Source of the DNA: Oscillospiraceae bacterium MB24-C1
Lineage (GTDB): Bacteria; Bacillota; Clostridia; Oscillospirales; Ruminococcaceae
Direction of reading: 5' to 3'
NCBI GenBank assembly: GCA_030913685.1
Contig: CP133187.1
Location: 2,360,001 to 2,424,000 of the forward strand
DNA length: 64,000 nt
The translations under genes and the position numbers were made by a program. The notes below the pieces were generated by a model. That model did not search any database and was not told the DNA's origin. It saw only the letters and a program-made list of their open reading frames with translations. Of the stretch, positions 33,702 through 41,675 are shown piece after piece. The stretch's first letter is position 1, and each line of letters opens with the position of its first letter.

Positions 33702-34040
33702 TTACATCGCCCGACACTCACTGGCACATTTTTTGCACTCTTCCGCACATTTGGTGCAGTGATCATCTTTGAACATCGAGCAACTGGAAGCACATTCATC
33801 ACAGACTCTGGCACACAATGTGCATAGGTCTTTCGTATGCTTTGCCTCCATGGCCATAAAGCAGGATGCCTCGCGGCAGATTGCGGCGCATTCCATCAAC
33901 ATGCTGATGCAGTCTTTTCTTGCTGCTACATCGGGTTCTTTCAGGCAAAGTGTGGCGCATTCGCGGCAAGCCTGAGCACATCGATTGCACTCATCGATAC
34001 ACTTTTGGTATTTGTCTGTACTGTTTGTTACAACGCCCAT
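33702..34040 (-). CDS. Four-helix-bundle copper-binding protein (DUF326/Csp-like)
   Basis: 112 residues with about 17 cysteines in the repeated C-x2/3-C helical pattern (KCIDECNRCAQACRECATLC, MLMECAAICREASCFM, LCTLCARVCDECASSC, CTKCAEECKKCASEC), the hallmark of cytosolic copper storage proteins. No signal peptide, so cytoplasmic. AAAAGGAG precedes the ATG. It should bind many Cu(I) ions inside the bundle and buffer copper. A palindrome directly upstream of the ribosome site suggests repression by a metal sensor (inference). Confidence 0.9.
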   Translation of the reverse strand: MGVVTNSTDKYQKCIDECNRCAQACRECATLCLKEPDVAARKDCISMLMECAAICREASCFMAMEAKHTKDLCTLCARVCDECASSCSMFKDDHCTKCAEECKKCASECRAM

Positions 34041-34058
34041 AAAAAAATCTCCTTTTAA

Positions 34059-34076
34059 AAGTGATATAACTCACTT
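34059..34076. promoter_or_regulatory. Palindrome upstream of the copper-binding gene
   Basis: AAGTGA-TATAAC-TCACTT, perfect 6-bp arms, 19-36 bases before the start codon. Likely operator position. A related but imperfect GTGAA...TTCAC element lies at 33630-33647 before the tiny ORF. Confidence 0.45.
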
Positions 34077-34107
34077 CCATTATGCGCTTAACAAAGAGTT
34101 TTATGCG

Positions 34108-34157
34108 ACAAAAAGCAAAACGCACCGTTGCCGGTTGTTAGCCGATAACGGTGCGTT
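34108..34157 (-). terminator. Terminator of the glycine-betaine transporter operon
   Basis: AACGCACCGTT (34119-34129) pairs with AACGGTGCGTT (34147-34157); read on the minus strand it is followed by TTTTGCTTTTTG. Confidence 0.85.
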
Positions 34158-34231
34158 GCTGTATGAACGTTCTTTAAGTGTTTTTGGGATTTTTTAAAAC
34201 CGCATTTTCATTAATTGATAAATTGATTGGT

Positions 34232-35140
34232 TTAGGCGATCCAAGCGTCGACGACCTCTTTGTTGTCGGCTATCCATTTTACTGCCGCGTCGGTCGGCTC
34301 CATGCCTTCATTGATGAGGGCTTCAAGACTGCCGATCTGTGCGTCAGTCATTTTAAACTTCTTGAGCATAGTGGCAACTTCCGCGTGCTCACCGCTAAAG
34401 TCCTTGTTGGCCAGCGTATGGATTTCTTCCGCTTCGCCATAGGAGCCCTTGGGATCCTCGAGATATTTTAGATCAAATTTTGCGAACATCCAATGGGGGC
34501 TCCAGCCGGTAATCGCAATCCACTCGTTTTTGCCATAGGCTTTTTCCAAAGACGCCATCATAGCAGGCTCACTGCCCTGGACGATTTCAAGGCCAAGGCC
34601 ATAGTCCTCTTTTGCGGCTTCGGTCGCTTTCATGATACCGGCGCCGGGGTCGATGCCGATAACCTGATCGTTAAACTGGTCTGCTGCGCCCTCAAGCTCT
34701 TCGATAGAATTTATCGTCACATAGCTTGGGACGACTATGCCAATTTTTGCGGATTCCTGATACCAGATACCGTAGTCCTCAAGCGAATCCTTATATTCTG
34801 CCCAGTAGGTGGCATGGGTGATCGGCAACCATGCGTCCATAAAGATATCGATGTCGCCCTTGCTCAAGCCAACGAACAGCGGCGCAACATCCAACTGAGT
34901 GAGGGTTACTTCATAGCCCTTCTCCTCAAGGATGACTTTCCACAGATTGCTGACTGCGATGCATTCCGCCCAGTTCACATAGCCGATATCGATGGTCCCT
35001 TTAGTTTCAGCAGGGGCCGATGCCGAAGAATTGTCGGCCGGCTTGTTAGAACTTGCGCATCCGCCGAAAAGCACCAGCACCAGACTGACAATCAAAACAA
35101 TCGAAACAGTGCTTTTCCAAGTTAATTTACCTTTTACCAT
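34232..35140 (-). CDS. opuAC: Glycine betaine/proline ABC transporter substrate-binding lipoprotein
   Basis: 302 residues from ATG 35140, preceded by GGAGGA; longer frames upstream run into the permease gene. Signal peptide STVSIVLIVSLVLVLFGGC ends in a lipobox Cys. The OpuAC fold is seen in IDIGYVNWAECIAVSNLWKVILEE, MDAWLPITHATYWAEY and WIAITGWSPHWMFAKFDLKYLEDP, which supply the tryptophans of the quaternary-ammonium cage. It delivers betaine-like osmolytes to the permease. Last gene of a three-gene operon. Confidence 0.94.
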   Translation of the reverse strand: MVKGKLTWKSTVSIVLIVSLVLVLFGGCASSNKPADNSSASAPAETKGTIDIGYVNWAECIAVSNLWKVILEEKGYEVTLTQLDVAPLFVGLSKGDIDIFMDAWLPITHATYWAEYKDSLEDYGIWYQESAKIGIVVPSYVTINSIEELEGAADQFNDQVIGIDPGAGIMKATEAAKEDYGLGLEIVQGSEPAMMASLEKAYGKNEWIAITGWSPHWMFAKFDLKYLEDPKGSYGEAEEIHTLANKDFSGEHAEVATMLKKFKMTDAQIGSLEALINEGMEPTDAAVKWIADNKEVVDAWIA

Positions 35141-35162
35141 ACTTTCTTTTTCCTCCATTTTC

Positions 35163-36005
35163 TTAATTTTTTTTATTTTCAGTTTGTAGTGAATTTCCGA
35201 CTCCCTGAGAGATTCTATCAAGAATAATGGCCATAATGACAACGCCAATGCCATATTCAAAGCCCATTCCGTTCTTGAGTTGGCCAATCGCGGTTAAAAC
35301 GCCTGCGCCCAATCCGCCCGCGCCGATCATAGCCGAAATGACCACCATCGACAGAGAGAGCATCATGGTCTGGTTGATGCCGGCCATAATTGTAGGAATG
35401 GCAACAGGCAACTGAATTTTCCATAGCATCTGCATCGGTGTAGAACCGAAGGCCTCGCCGACTTCTACCAGATCTTGCGGGACCTGTCTGATACCCAGAT
35501 CGGTCAAACGGATGATCGGCGGCATCGCAAAAATAACCGTTGCAAACACGGCGGGAATTTTGCCGATGCCAAAAAAGAGCAGAGCCGGAATGAGATAAAC
35601 AAACGATGGCATTGTTTGCATGAAGTCTAGTATCGGCGATATAACGAGGTGGAACTTATGCTTACGCCCCGCTAAGATGCCCAGAGGGAAGCCGATGAGC
35701 ATCGAGACAAGTGCCGATATAATCACCAAAATGAGGGTGTTTATAAAGGGGTCCCAAAGCTCTAAGTTATGGATGAACGCGAGACCGAGGATGGACCCAA
35801 GCGACAACTTCCAGCCGCTGGCTTTCCATGCGATGGCAGCGAAAAACAAAACAATAATCCACCAAGGCACCATCATCAGATAGTCTCTCATCGTATTAAT
35901 GCCGTCGCCCGCCTGTTTTGAGAAGGCATCCAATGCTTGCCCAAAATTTGTCTGAAGCCATTTGACGGCGGCATCGATTATTTCAGCTAATGGGAATTTA
36001 GGCAT
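35163..36005 (-). CDS. opuAB: Glycine betaine/proline ABC transporter permease
   Basis: 280 residues with about six transmembrane helices and the binding-protein-dependent permease motif around EVGEAFGSTPMQMLWKIQLPVAIPTIMAGINQ (EAA loop). The N-terminal MPKFPLAEIIDAAVKWLQTNFGQALDAF is typical of ProW/OpuAB. ATG 36005 follows GGGGGG; its start overlaps the end of the ATPase gene by 8 bases. Acts in the membrane with OpuAA and OpuAC. Confidence 0.94.
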   Translation of the reverse strand: MPKFPLAEIIDAAVKWLQTNFGQALDAFSKQAGDGINTMRDYLMMVPWWIIVLFFAAIAWKASGWKLSLGSILGLAFIHNLELWDPFINTLILVIISALVSMLIGFPLGILAGRKHKFHLVISPILDFMQTMPSFVYLIPALLFFGIGKIPAVFATVIFAMPPIIRLTDLGIRQVPQDLVEVGEAFGSTPMQMLWKIQLPVAIPTIMAGINQTMMLSLSMVVISAMIGAGGLGAGVLTAIGQLKNGMGFEYGIGVVIMAIILDRISQGVGNSLQTENKKN

Positions 36006-37218
36006 TGTTTTCCCCCCTGTTTTCAGAATCAAGTGCGGCCAGAACCGCACCGCGGACAATAATACCCTTGAGCTTATTTTCCGCATTTACAACCGCCAGA
36101 GGCAGCTTGCTTTCGGCAATGACGCCCAACATATCCTTGATGGGGGTCTCTTCCTCAACGACCGGCCCAACGGCCAGTTCAATTTCGCTCAGGCTGGTGA
36201 CTTTAGCGTCTCGCGCCGCAAGCGCCATCTCAACGGTGATAATTCCCTTGTGTTTCTTTTCTTTGTCAACAACAAAAACACTCGAGATACCAAATTCTTT
36301 CATGATGCGCAGTGCAACGCTGGGGCCGTCACGCAATGGAATGACCGGATGGGGCTTTTTCATCACGTCTCCGGCCGTCAGAATTTTGCTGCGATCGACG
36401 CCGCGCACAAATTTGGCCACGTAGTCGTCGGCGGGGTTCTTGATAATTTCTTCCGGGGTGCCAATCTGAACCAGCGTACCGTCGCGCACAAATGCAATGC
36501 GGTCGCCGAGCTTTAACGCTTCGTTAAGATCGTGCGTGATAAAAACGATCGTCTTGTTCATTTTTTGCTGTAGGCTGAGCAGCTCATCCTGCATTTCTTC
36601 TCTGATCAGCGGGTCAAGTGCGCTAAACGCTTCGTCCATGAGCAGGATGTCGGCATCATTTGCAAGCGCACGCGCCAAACCAACACGCTGTTTCATGCCG
36701 CCGCTCAGTTGTGAAGGATATTTGTCTTCCCATCCCTTCAAGCCAACGAGCGCCAAGGCATCGAGCGCGTGTTGCTCTCTTTCTTTTTTTGGCACACCTT
36801 GGACTTCTAGTCCGTAAACCGTGTTTTGCAATACGGTACGATGCGGTAGCAGCGCAAATTGCTGAAAAACCATGGCTGTCTTTTTCTGCCGCATCTTTCG
36901 CAGCTCTACATCTTTGAGCTTGGTAATATCAACGCCATCAATCACTACAGATCCCGCTGTTGGGTCTATCAAGCGGTTAAGGCAGCGCAGGATGGTCGAC
37001 TTTCCGCTTCCGGAGAGTCCCATGACGACAAACACTTCGCCGCTGTTAACTGTAAAGCTGATGTTATTAATTCCGACTGTCTGGCCGGTTTCTTTTAATA
37101 TTTCTGCTTTACTCCTACCCTGTTTCAAAAGATTTAACGCTTTGTGAGGATTGCTGGAGAAAATTTTGACAAGGCCGTTAACCACAATTTTTTCGGTCGA
37201 TTCCAGCATAGCATACAC
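35998..37218 (-). CDS. opuAA: Glycine betaine/proline ABC transporter ATP-binding protein with CBS pair
   Basis: 406 residues. Walker A GLSGSGKST, Q-loop FQQFALLPHRTVLQN, signature LSGGMKQRVGLARA, Walker B ILLMDEAFSALDP, all intact; the N-terminal QGRSKAEILKETGQTVGINNISF is typical of the OpuAA/ProV branch. Residues about 280-395 form two CBS domains, which in OpuA sense ionic strength and gate transport. ATG 37218 follows AGGAAAGGG; ATG 37209 is also possible. Expressed from the strong promoter at 37345-37374 with a leader of about 120 bases. Confidence 0.95.
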   Translation of the reverse strand: MYAMLESTEKIVVNGLVKIFSSNPHKALNLLKQGRSKAEILKETGQTVGINNISFTVNSGEVFVVMGLSGSGKSTILRCLNRLIDPTAGSVVIDGVDITKLKDVELRKMRQKKTAMVFQQFALLPHRTVLQNTVYGLEVQGVPKKEREQHALDALALVGLKGWEDKYPSQLSGGMKQRVGLARALANDADILLMDEAFSALDPLIREEMQDELLSLQQKMNKTIVFITHDLNEALKLGDRIAFVRDGTLVQIGTPEEIIKNPADDYVAKFVRGVDRSKILTAGDVMKKPHPVIPLRDGPSVALRIMKEFGISSVFVVDKEKKHKGIITVEMALAARDAKVTSLSEIELAVGPVVEEETPIKDMLGVIAESKLPLAVVNAENKLKGIIVRGAVLAALDSENRGENNA

Positions 37219-37333
37219 CCTTTCCTGTCGTAGTTTTGTATTGAGCTATCCAAATAAACAAAGAGGTTTTATCATCATATACAGCTTAAAAACTAAGAAT
37301 ATTTAAGTGAAAAAAGAACCTTTTCAAATAGCT

Positions 37334-37368
37334 ACTGACAACTCATTATATCTTATGGAGTTGTCAGT
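37334..37368. promoter_or_regulatory. Inverted repeat flanking the -10 of the opuA promoter
   Basis: Perfect 11-bp arms ACTGACAACTC and GAGTTGTCAGT with a 13-base centre. One arm lies in the spacer next to the -35 and the other directly downstream of the -10, so a bound dimer would block the polymerase. An osmotic or choline/betaine-sensing repressor is the obvious candidate (inference). Confidence 0.65.
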
Positions 37369-37374
37369 TGTCAA
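37345..37374 (-). promoter_or_regulatory. Consensus sigma-A promoter of opuA operon
   Basis: On the minus strand TTGACA (37369-37374) and TATAAT (37345-37350) with an 18-base spacer; both hexamers are perfect. The remaining 37375-37702 is AT-rich spacer without a gene. Confidence 0.85.
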
Positions 37375-37702
37375 ATTTACGTAATTTTTATGAGCAATAA
37401 AAAGCGCCATAACACGACAAATTACAACGTGAATTTTTATAACAATTATAGTTATTTGCTTATTGAGAGGATAAAATCAACCTAGAATATAAATAGTTTT
37501 TACTAAAACTTGTGCATCTATATAAAATTAACATTTAATAGCAAATTTAAACGCTGGGCGGTAAATTTTCGAATGATCTATTAAAAATTGCTGTAATTGA
37601 CTTGGGTATATGTAGGGGAAGGGAATATTGGCGGGGACTCTAGGAAGAAGAGAGAGAATGTGATAAAATTAAAAATTAATGACTAAAAAAGGAGGCTGGG
37701 CC

Positions 37703-38677
37703 GTGAAGACTTCGGCGGGGCACAACAATCTGCTGATAACCTGGCGGCCAGCTTTTGGCGGTGCGGAACTGACACGGGTCGAGACCTCCGACAGAGATGT
37801 CGTGTTGCCCGATACGGTGGAGGGGTTGCCAGTGACCGCGCTCGGACCCCTTGCCTTTGATACTTCAAATGAAGAGCGGCCCCAAGGCCAACAGCTACGT
37901 ATCATCTGTGGGTTGGGCGGGGCGGAGATGGACAACCGAAAGCTGGAGCGCATTACCCTTCCGACAACGCTGCGTCGGGTGGGTGACTATGCTTTTTACA
38001 ATTGTTTTGAATTGCGTGAGGTGCGCTTTTCTGAAGAAACCTATCACTGGGGCGTCAGCGTCTTTATGAACTGCCAGATGCTTAGCACTTTTTTTATTCG
38101 AGCGGTGTCTGAGAGGGCGGAAAGTGTTTATAATTTTGCGAATGAATTTTCCCGCGAGCTGGATGTCGCGATTGAATATCCAGAGGGTTTGCCGGCTCGT
38201 TTGGTTTTCCCAGGCTATGATGAGTCTTATCAGGAGAATATCTCGGCACGCTATTTTATATATGGGGTTCAAGGGCCCGGATATCCCTATCGCAGCATAT
38301 TTAAAGACCGTGCGCTAATCTTAAAGGATTATGACCGACTGTGGCCGGCTCTTTTGGCGTCGGAACATGACCCGGACTGCGCATTGCGCATGGCCTGGTA
38401 CCGGATGCGTTTTCCGCGTGATCTGGCACCGGAGGCCAAGGAAGGGTATCTTGAATTTTTGCGCTGTAATGTGGGCGTGGTAATTACGTGGCTGTTGGGT
38501 CAGCGCGATATGCGCGGGCTTGCGTGGTTTTTGCCACAGTCTGACGCTGACCGCAACACGCTGACACAGGCCTGTGATGCGGCCCGGAAATTGGGCGCAG
38601 CCGAGGGGTTGGCGCTTTTGCTGGAAGAACAGCACCGGCGTTTTTCTACCGGAGCGAATAAGACCTTTGAGCTATAA
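37703..38677 (+). CDS. Leucine-rich-repeat (BspA-like) protein of MoxR/VWA cassette
   Basis: 324 residues from GTG 37703, which follows a perfect AAAGGAGG at 8 bases; the ATG at 37679 lies before that site. The first half has degenerate BspA-type repeats (DRDVVLPDTVEGLPVTALGPLAF, LERITLPTTLRRVGDYAFYNCFELREVRF, WGVSVFMNCQML). The second half is an unrecognised helical domain (LWPALLASEHDPDCALRMAWYRMRFP). No signal peptide, so probably cytoplasmic. It precedes the VWA and MoxR genes at 48-base spacing and could be their adaptor or client. Confidence 0.75.
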   Translation: MKTSAGHNNLLITWRPAFGGAELTRVETSDRDVVLPDTVEGLPVTALGPLAFDTSNEERPQGQQLRIICGLGGAEMDNRKLERITLPTTLRRVGDYAFYNCFELREVRFSEETYHWGVSVFMNCQMLSTFFIRAVSERAESVYNFANEFSRELDVAIEYPEGLPARLVFPGYDESYQENISARYFIYGVQGPGYPYRSIFKDRALILKDYDRLWPALLASEHDPDCALRMAWYRMRFPRDLAPEAKEGYLEFLRCNVGVVITWLLGQRDMRGLAWFLPQSDADRNTLTQACDAARKLGAAEGLALLLEEQHRRFSTGANKTFEL

Positions 38678-38725
38678 CATTAGAAGTTGAGGGCGTTGCC
38701 CTGTGGGCTGGAGAGGAGCAAGCGG

Positions 38726-40093
38726 ATGGCGGGTCAAAAGACGATGGCTGAAATTGGACTAGAGATTTTGCGGGTGGCGCAAAGTGAGCTGTACCTAAAC
38801 CTGCCTTATCTCGATCTGGCGCTGTGCGCGCTGACATTTGTTCCGGGCGATGAAATGACGCCGACGCTGGCCACCGACGGTGAACAGCTACATTATAACA
38901 GCACCTATTTGTCCGAGCGCTATCTGAGGGCACTCACAGGCGTAAATCGGACCTATCTACATGTCGTGCTGCACTGCATGATGCGCCATCTGGCAAAGAA
39001 GCGCGGAAAGGACAGCGTGCTGTGGGACTTGGCCTGTGACATCGCTGTCGAGAGTATTCTTGATGCGCTGGCGGAGAATTATCCCTGCCTCAAGGGGGTT
39101 GTCGCGCCGATGCGCCGTGGTCTTTATGGCGAGTTGCGAACCCAAATGCGGGTGTTGACGGCAGAAGGCATCTATTACGTGCTGCTGCGCCGCCAACTGC
39201 CGGCGCAGGAGCTTGCACGGTTGCGGCGGGAATTTTTTGAGGACGACCACGGGCTGTGGGCGCCTGAAAGCCGTGAGCAAAAGGAACAGAGCGACCGTCA
39301 GGATAAAAAATGGGGCAGCATGTCTGAACGTACCCAGACGGGACTTGAGACGGTGATGTCCGAGCGCTCCACCGGCGGCGAAGCGGTCTACGAGCAGGTG
39401 AAAGTCGCCAACCGCGAGGGTGTAGATTACCGAGACTTCCTGCGCCGGTTCGCGGTGCCGCGGGAAGTTATTGGGGTGGACGGGGACGCCTTTGACTACG
39501 GCTTTTACAGCTATGGGCTGCGGCTTTATGGCAACATGCCGTTGGTCGAACCACCTGAAACGCGGGAGGAAAAGCGCATTCAGGACTTTGTGATCGCAGT
39601 GGACACGTCTCTTTCAACCTCGGGTGCGCTGGTGCTGCAGTTTTTAGCCGCCACCTATTCTATTTTGCGCAGCACCGAGACTTTTTCCACCAAGGTGAAC
39701 ATCCGCATCATCCAGTGCGACGATCAGGTGCGCAACGACACCGTCATCCGCGACCTGGGGCAGCTGGCGGACTATATGGACAATTTTCAGCTGGCAGGGG
39801 GCAGCGCCACTGACTTTCGCCCCGTTTTTGCTTATGTGGAACAGCTGCGGGCAACCGGAGAGCTGCCGGGGCTGCGTGGGTTGATTTATTTTACCGACGG
39901 CATGGGTATCTACCCTAAAAAGCGACCGCCCTATGAGACGGCATTTATTATGATGGAGGCGCCGCTCATCCCGGTGGAGGTGCCGCCATGGGCCATTCGC
40001 CTTTCGCTAACAGAATCGGAGTTAGCGCAGGCAGCCCGACCCGACCCGCTGGAGGATGAGGGATTGATCTGGTCGGAGTCGCCGTATTTATAA
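38726..40093 (+). CDS. VWA-domain, DUF2201-like metallopeptidase-type protein
   Basis: 455 residues. The N-terminal region has a zincin-like helix YLHVVLHCMMRHLAKKRG (HxxxH with a third His) as in DUF2201 proteins. The C-terminal VWA-like domain shows a complete MIDAS: DTSLS in IQDFVIAVDTSLSTSGAL, a Thr in GGSATDF, and Asp in YFTDG. ATG 38726 follows GAGAGGAGC; an earlier ATG at 38687 lacks a site. Such proteins pair with MoxR ATPases as chaperone or maturation machines. Whether the His motif binds zinc or is catalytic is open. Confidence 0.82.
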   Translation: MAGQKTMAEIGLEILRVAQSELYLNLPYLDLALCALTFVPGDEMTPTLATDGEQLHYNSTYLSERYLRALTGVNRTYLHVVLHCMMRHLAKKRGKDSVLWDLACDIAVESILDALAENYPCLKGVVAPMRRGLYGELRTQMRVLTAEGIYYVLLRRQLPAQELARLRREFFEDDHGLWAPESREQKEQSDRQDKKWGSMSERTQTGLETVMSERSTGGEAVYEQVKVANREGVDYRDFLRRFAVPREVIGVDGDAFDYGFYSYGLRLYGNMPLVEPPETREEKRIQDFVIAVDTSLSTSGALVLQFLAATYSILRSTETFSTKVNIRIIQCDDQVRNDTVIRDLGQLADYMDNFQLAGGSATDFRPVFAYVEQLRATGELPGLRGLIYFTDGMGIYPKKRPPYETAFIMMEAPLIPVEVPPWAIRLSLTESELAQAARPDPLEDEGLIWSESPYL

Positions 40094-40114
40094 GCTGATT
40101 AACGGAGGAAAACC

Positions 40115-41623
40115 ATGAACATTAAGCAAGCAAAACAGGAGATCACCAATACCCTTCGGGCTTATCTGGCGAAGGATGGACAGGGCAATTATTTCATCCC
40201 TGTCAACCGCCAGCGCCCCGTGCTGCTGATGGGCCCTCCCGGCATAGGCAAGACCCAGATTATGGCGCAGATCGCTGCCGAGACCGGCGTGGGGCTGGTC
40301 TCTTACACCATTACCCACCACACCCGCCAAAGTGCCATCGGCCTACCCTTTATTGAGAAGCGAAGCTTTGATGGCAAAGAATACGCCGTGACCGAGTACA
40401 CTATGAGCGAGATTCTTGCCTCGGTCTACACGCTCATGGAAAAGACCGGCATTCGCGAGGGCATACTTTTCCTCGATGAAATCAACTGTGTTTCTGAGAC
40501 GCTGGCGCCCATGATGCTTCAGTTTCTGCAAAACAAGACCTTCGGGAATCAGCGCCTGCCGGATGGCTGGATTATTGTGGCGGCGGGTAATCCGCCGGAG
40601 TATAACAAATCGGTGCGGGACTTTGATGTAGTGACCCTCGACCGCGTGAAGCGCATCGATGTCAAAGAAGATTTTTCGGTTTGGAAGGAATACGCCTACC
40701 GGTGCAACCTGCACGGTGCCATCATCTCCTATCTGGACATCAAAAAGGAGAACTTTTACCGAATTGAAACCAGCGTGGACGGCATGGAATTTGCCACCGC
40801 TCGCGGCTGGGAAGATTTGAGCGAACTGCTTTTGGTCTATGAGCAACTGAACTTAAAATTAGACCGCGAGGTCGTGGGGCAATATATTCAGCTGCCCCGC
40901 ATCGCCCGCGATTTTGCCGGATATTTAGAGCTTTATTATAAATACCAAAAGACCTATCATGTCGATGAGATTATAGAGGGCAAGTGGCATGCCGCTACGG
41001 AATCGGAGTTGCGGGCCGCGCCCTTTGACGAAAAGTTGTCGGTTTTGGGGCTGCTGCTTGCTCGCCTATCGGAGTCGGCCGGGCAGACCCGCGAACAGGA
41101 TGCGTTGACCCAATTGCTTTATGCCGACCTTTTAAACTTTAAAGAATATTTGTCGGCAGGGGAGTCCGCCGTCAGAATTTTGGAAGGGGTTGAGCAGCGC
41201 CGCCGTCAGGACATAGCGCGCGTCGCCGAGGCGGGCCAGCTTGACAAGGAAACCCGCAGGCAGACACAGCAGGAGATTGAGCGCCTAAACTGCTACCGCG
41301 AGCGGCTGATAGCGGAAAATATCGCCGACGGTGGTGCGCTGGACGCGGTACGGGCTTGGTTCCAAGAGGAAGTGGATGCCCGGAAAAGCGCCAGTGAAAC
41401 GGCGGGCAAACATTTTGACAACGCTTTTCGCTATCTAGAGCAGACCTTTGGCGACAGCCAGGAACTGGTGATGTTTGTCACCGAAATTACGACCGGGTTC
41501 AACACCTCATGGTATGTGGAACACTTTGGCTGTGACGCTTATTTCCGCCACAACAAAGAGCTGCTATTTGATGATACCCGTCGCCGTATTCAGGCGGATA
41601 TCATCGCAGCAAAGAGCGAATGA
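40115..41623 (+). CDS. MoxR-type AAA ATPase
   Basis: 502 residues. Walker A LLMGPPGIGKTQIMAQIA (residues about 32-49), Walker B EGILFLDEINCV, sensor 1 IIVAAGNPPEYN and the arginine-finger region RVKRIDV are intact. The C-terminal 200 residues hold charged helices (QRRRQDIARVAEAGQLDKETRRQTQQEIERL), longer than in a typical 300-residue MoxR. GGAGG precedes the ATG, 21 bases after the VWA gene. Together with the VWA protein it probably remodels or metallates client proteins; the client is unknown. Confidence 0.88.
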   Translation: MNIKQAKQEITNTLRAYLAKDGQGNYFIPVNRQRPVLLMGPPGIGKTQIMAQIAAETGVGLVSYTITHHTRQSAIGLPFIEKRSFDGKEYAVTEYTMSEILASVYTLMEKTGIREGILFLDEINCVSETLAPMMLQFLQNKTFGNQRLPDGWIIVAAGNPPEYNKSVRDFDVVTLDRVKRIDVKEDFSVWKEYAYRCNLHGAIISYLDIKKENFYRIETSVDGMEFATARGWEDLSELLLVYEQLNLKLDREVVGQYIQLPRIARDFAGYLELYYKYQKTYHVDEIIEGKWHAATESELRAAPFDEKLSVLGLLLARLSESAGQTREQDALTQLLYADLLNFKEYLSAGESAVRILEGVEQRRRQDIARVAEAGQLDKETRRQTQQEIERLNCYRERLIAENIADGGALDAVRAWFQEEVDARKSASETAGKHFDNAFRYLEQTFGDSQELVMFVTEITTGFNTSWYVEHFGCDAYFRHNKELLFDDTRRRIQADIIAAKSE

Positions 41624-41675
41624 GCAATCAAACTTGCGACTCAAAGCGTGCATCATATAGAAAGGGTGAAAGGCT

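Noticed and set aside
33467-33772. 101-residue plus-strand ORF after the DUF4183 terminator
   Set aside because: Irregular composition and overlap with both the protein-like minus-strand ORF and the end of the copper-binding gene.
34493-35125. 210-residue plus-strand ORF over opuAC
   Set aside because: Antisense shadow of a certain binding-protein gene; no motif.
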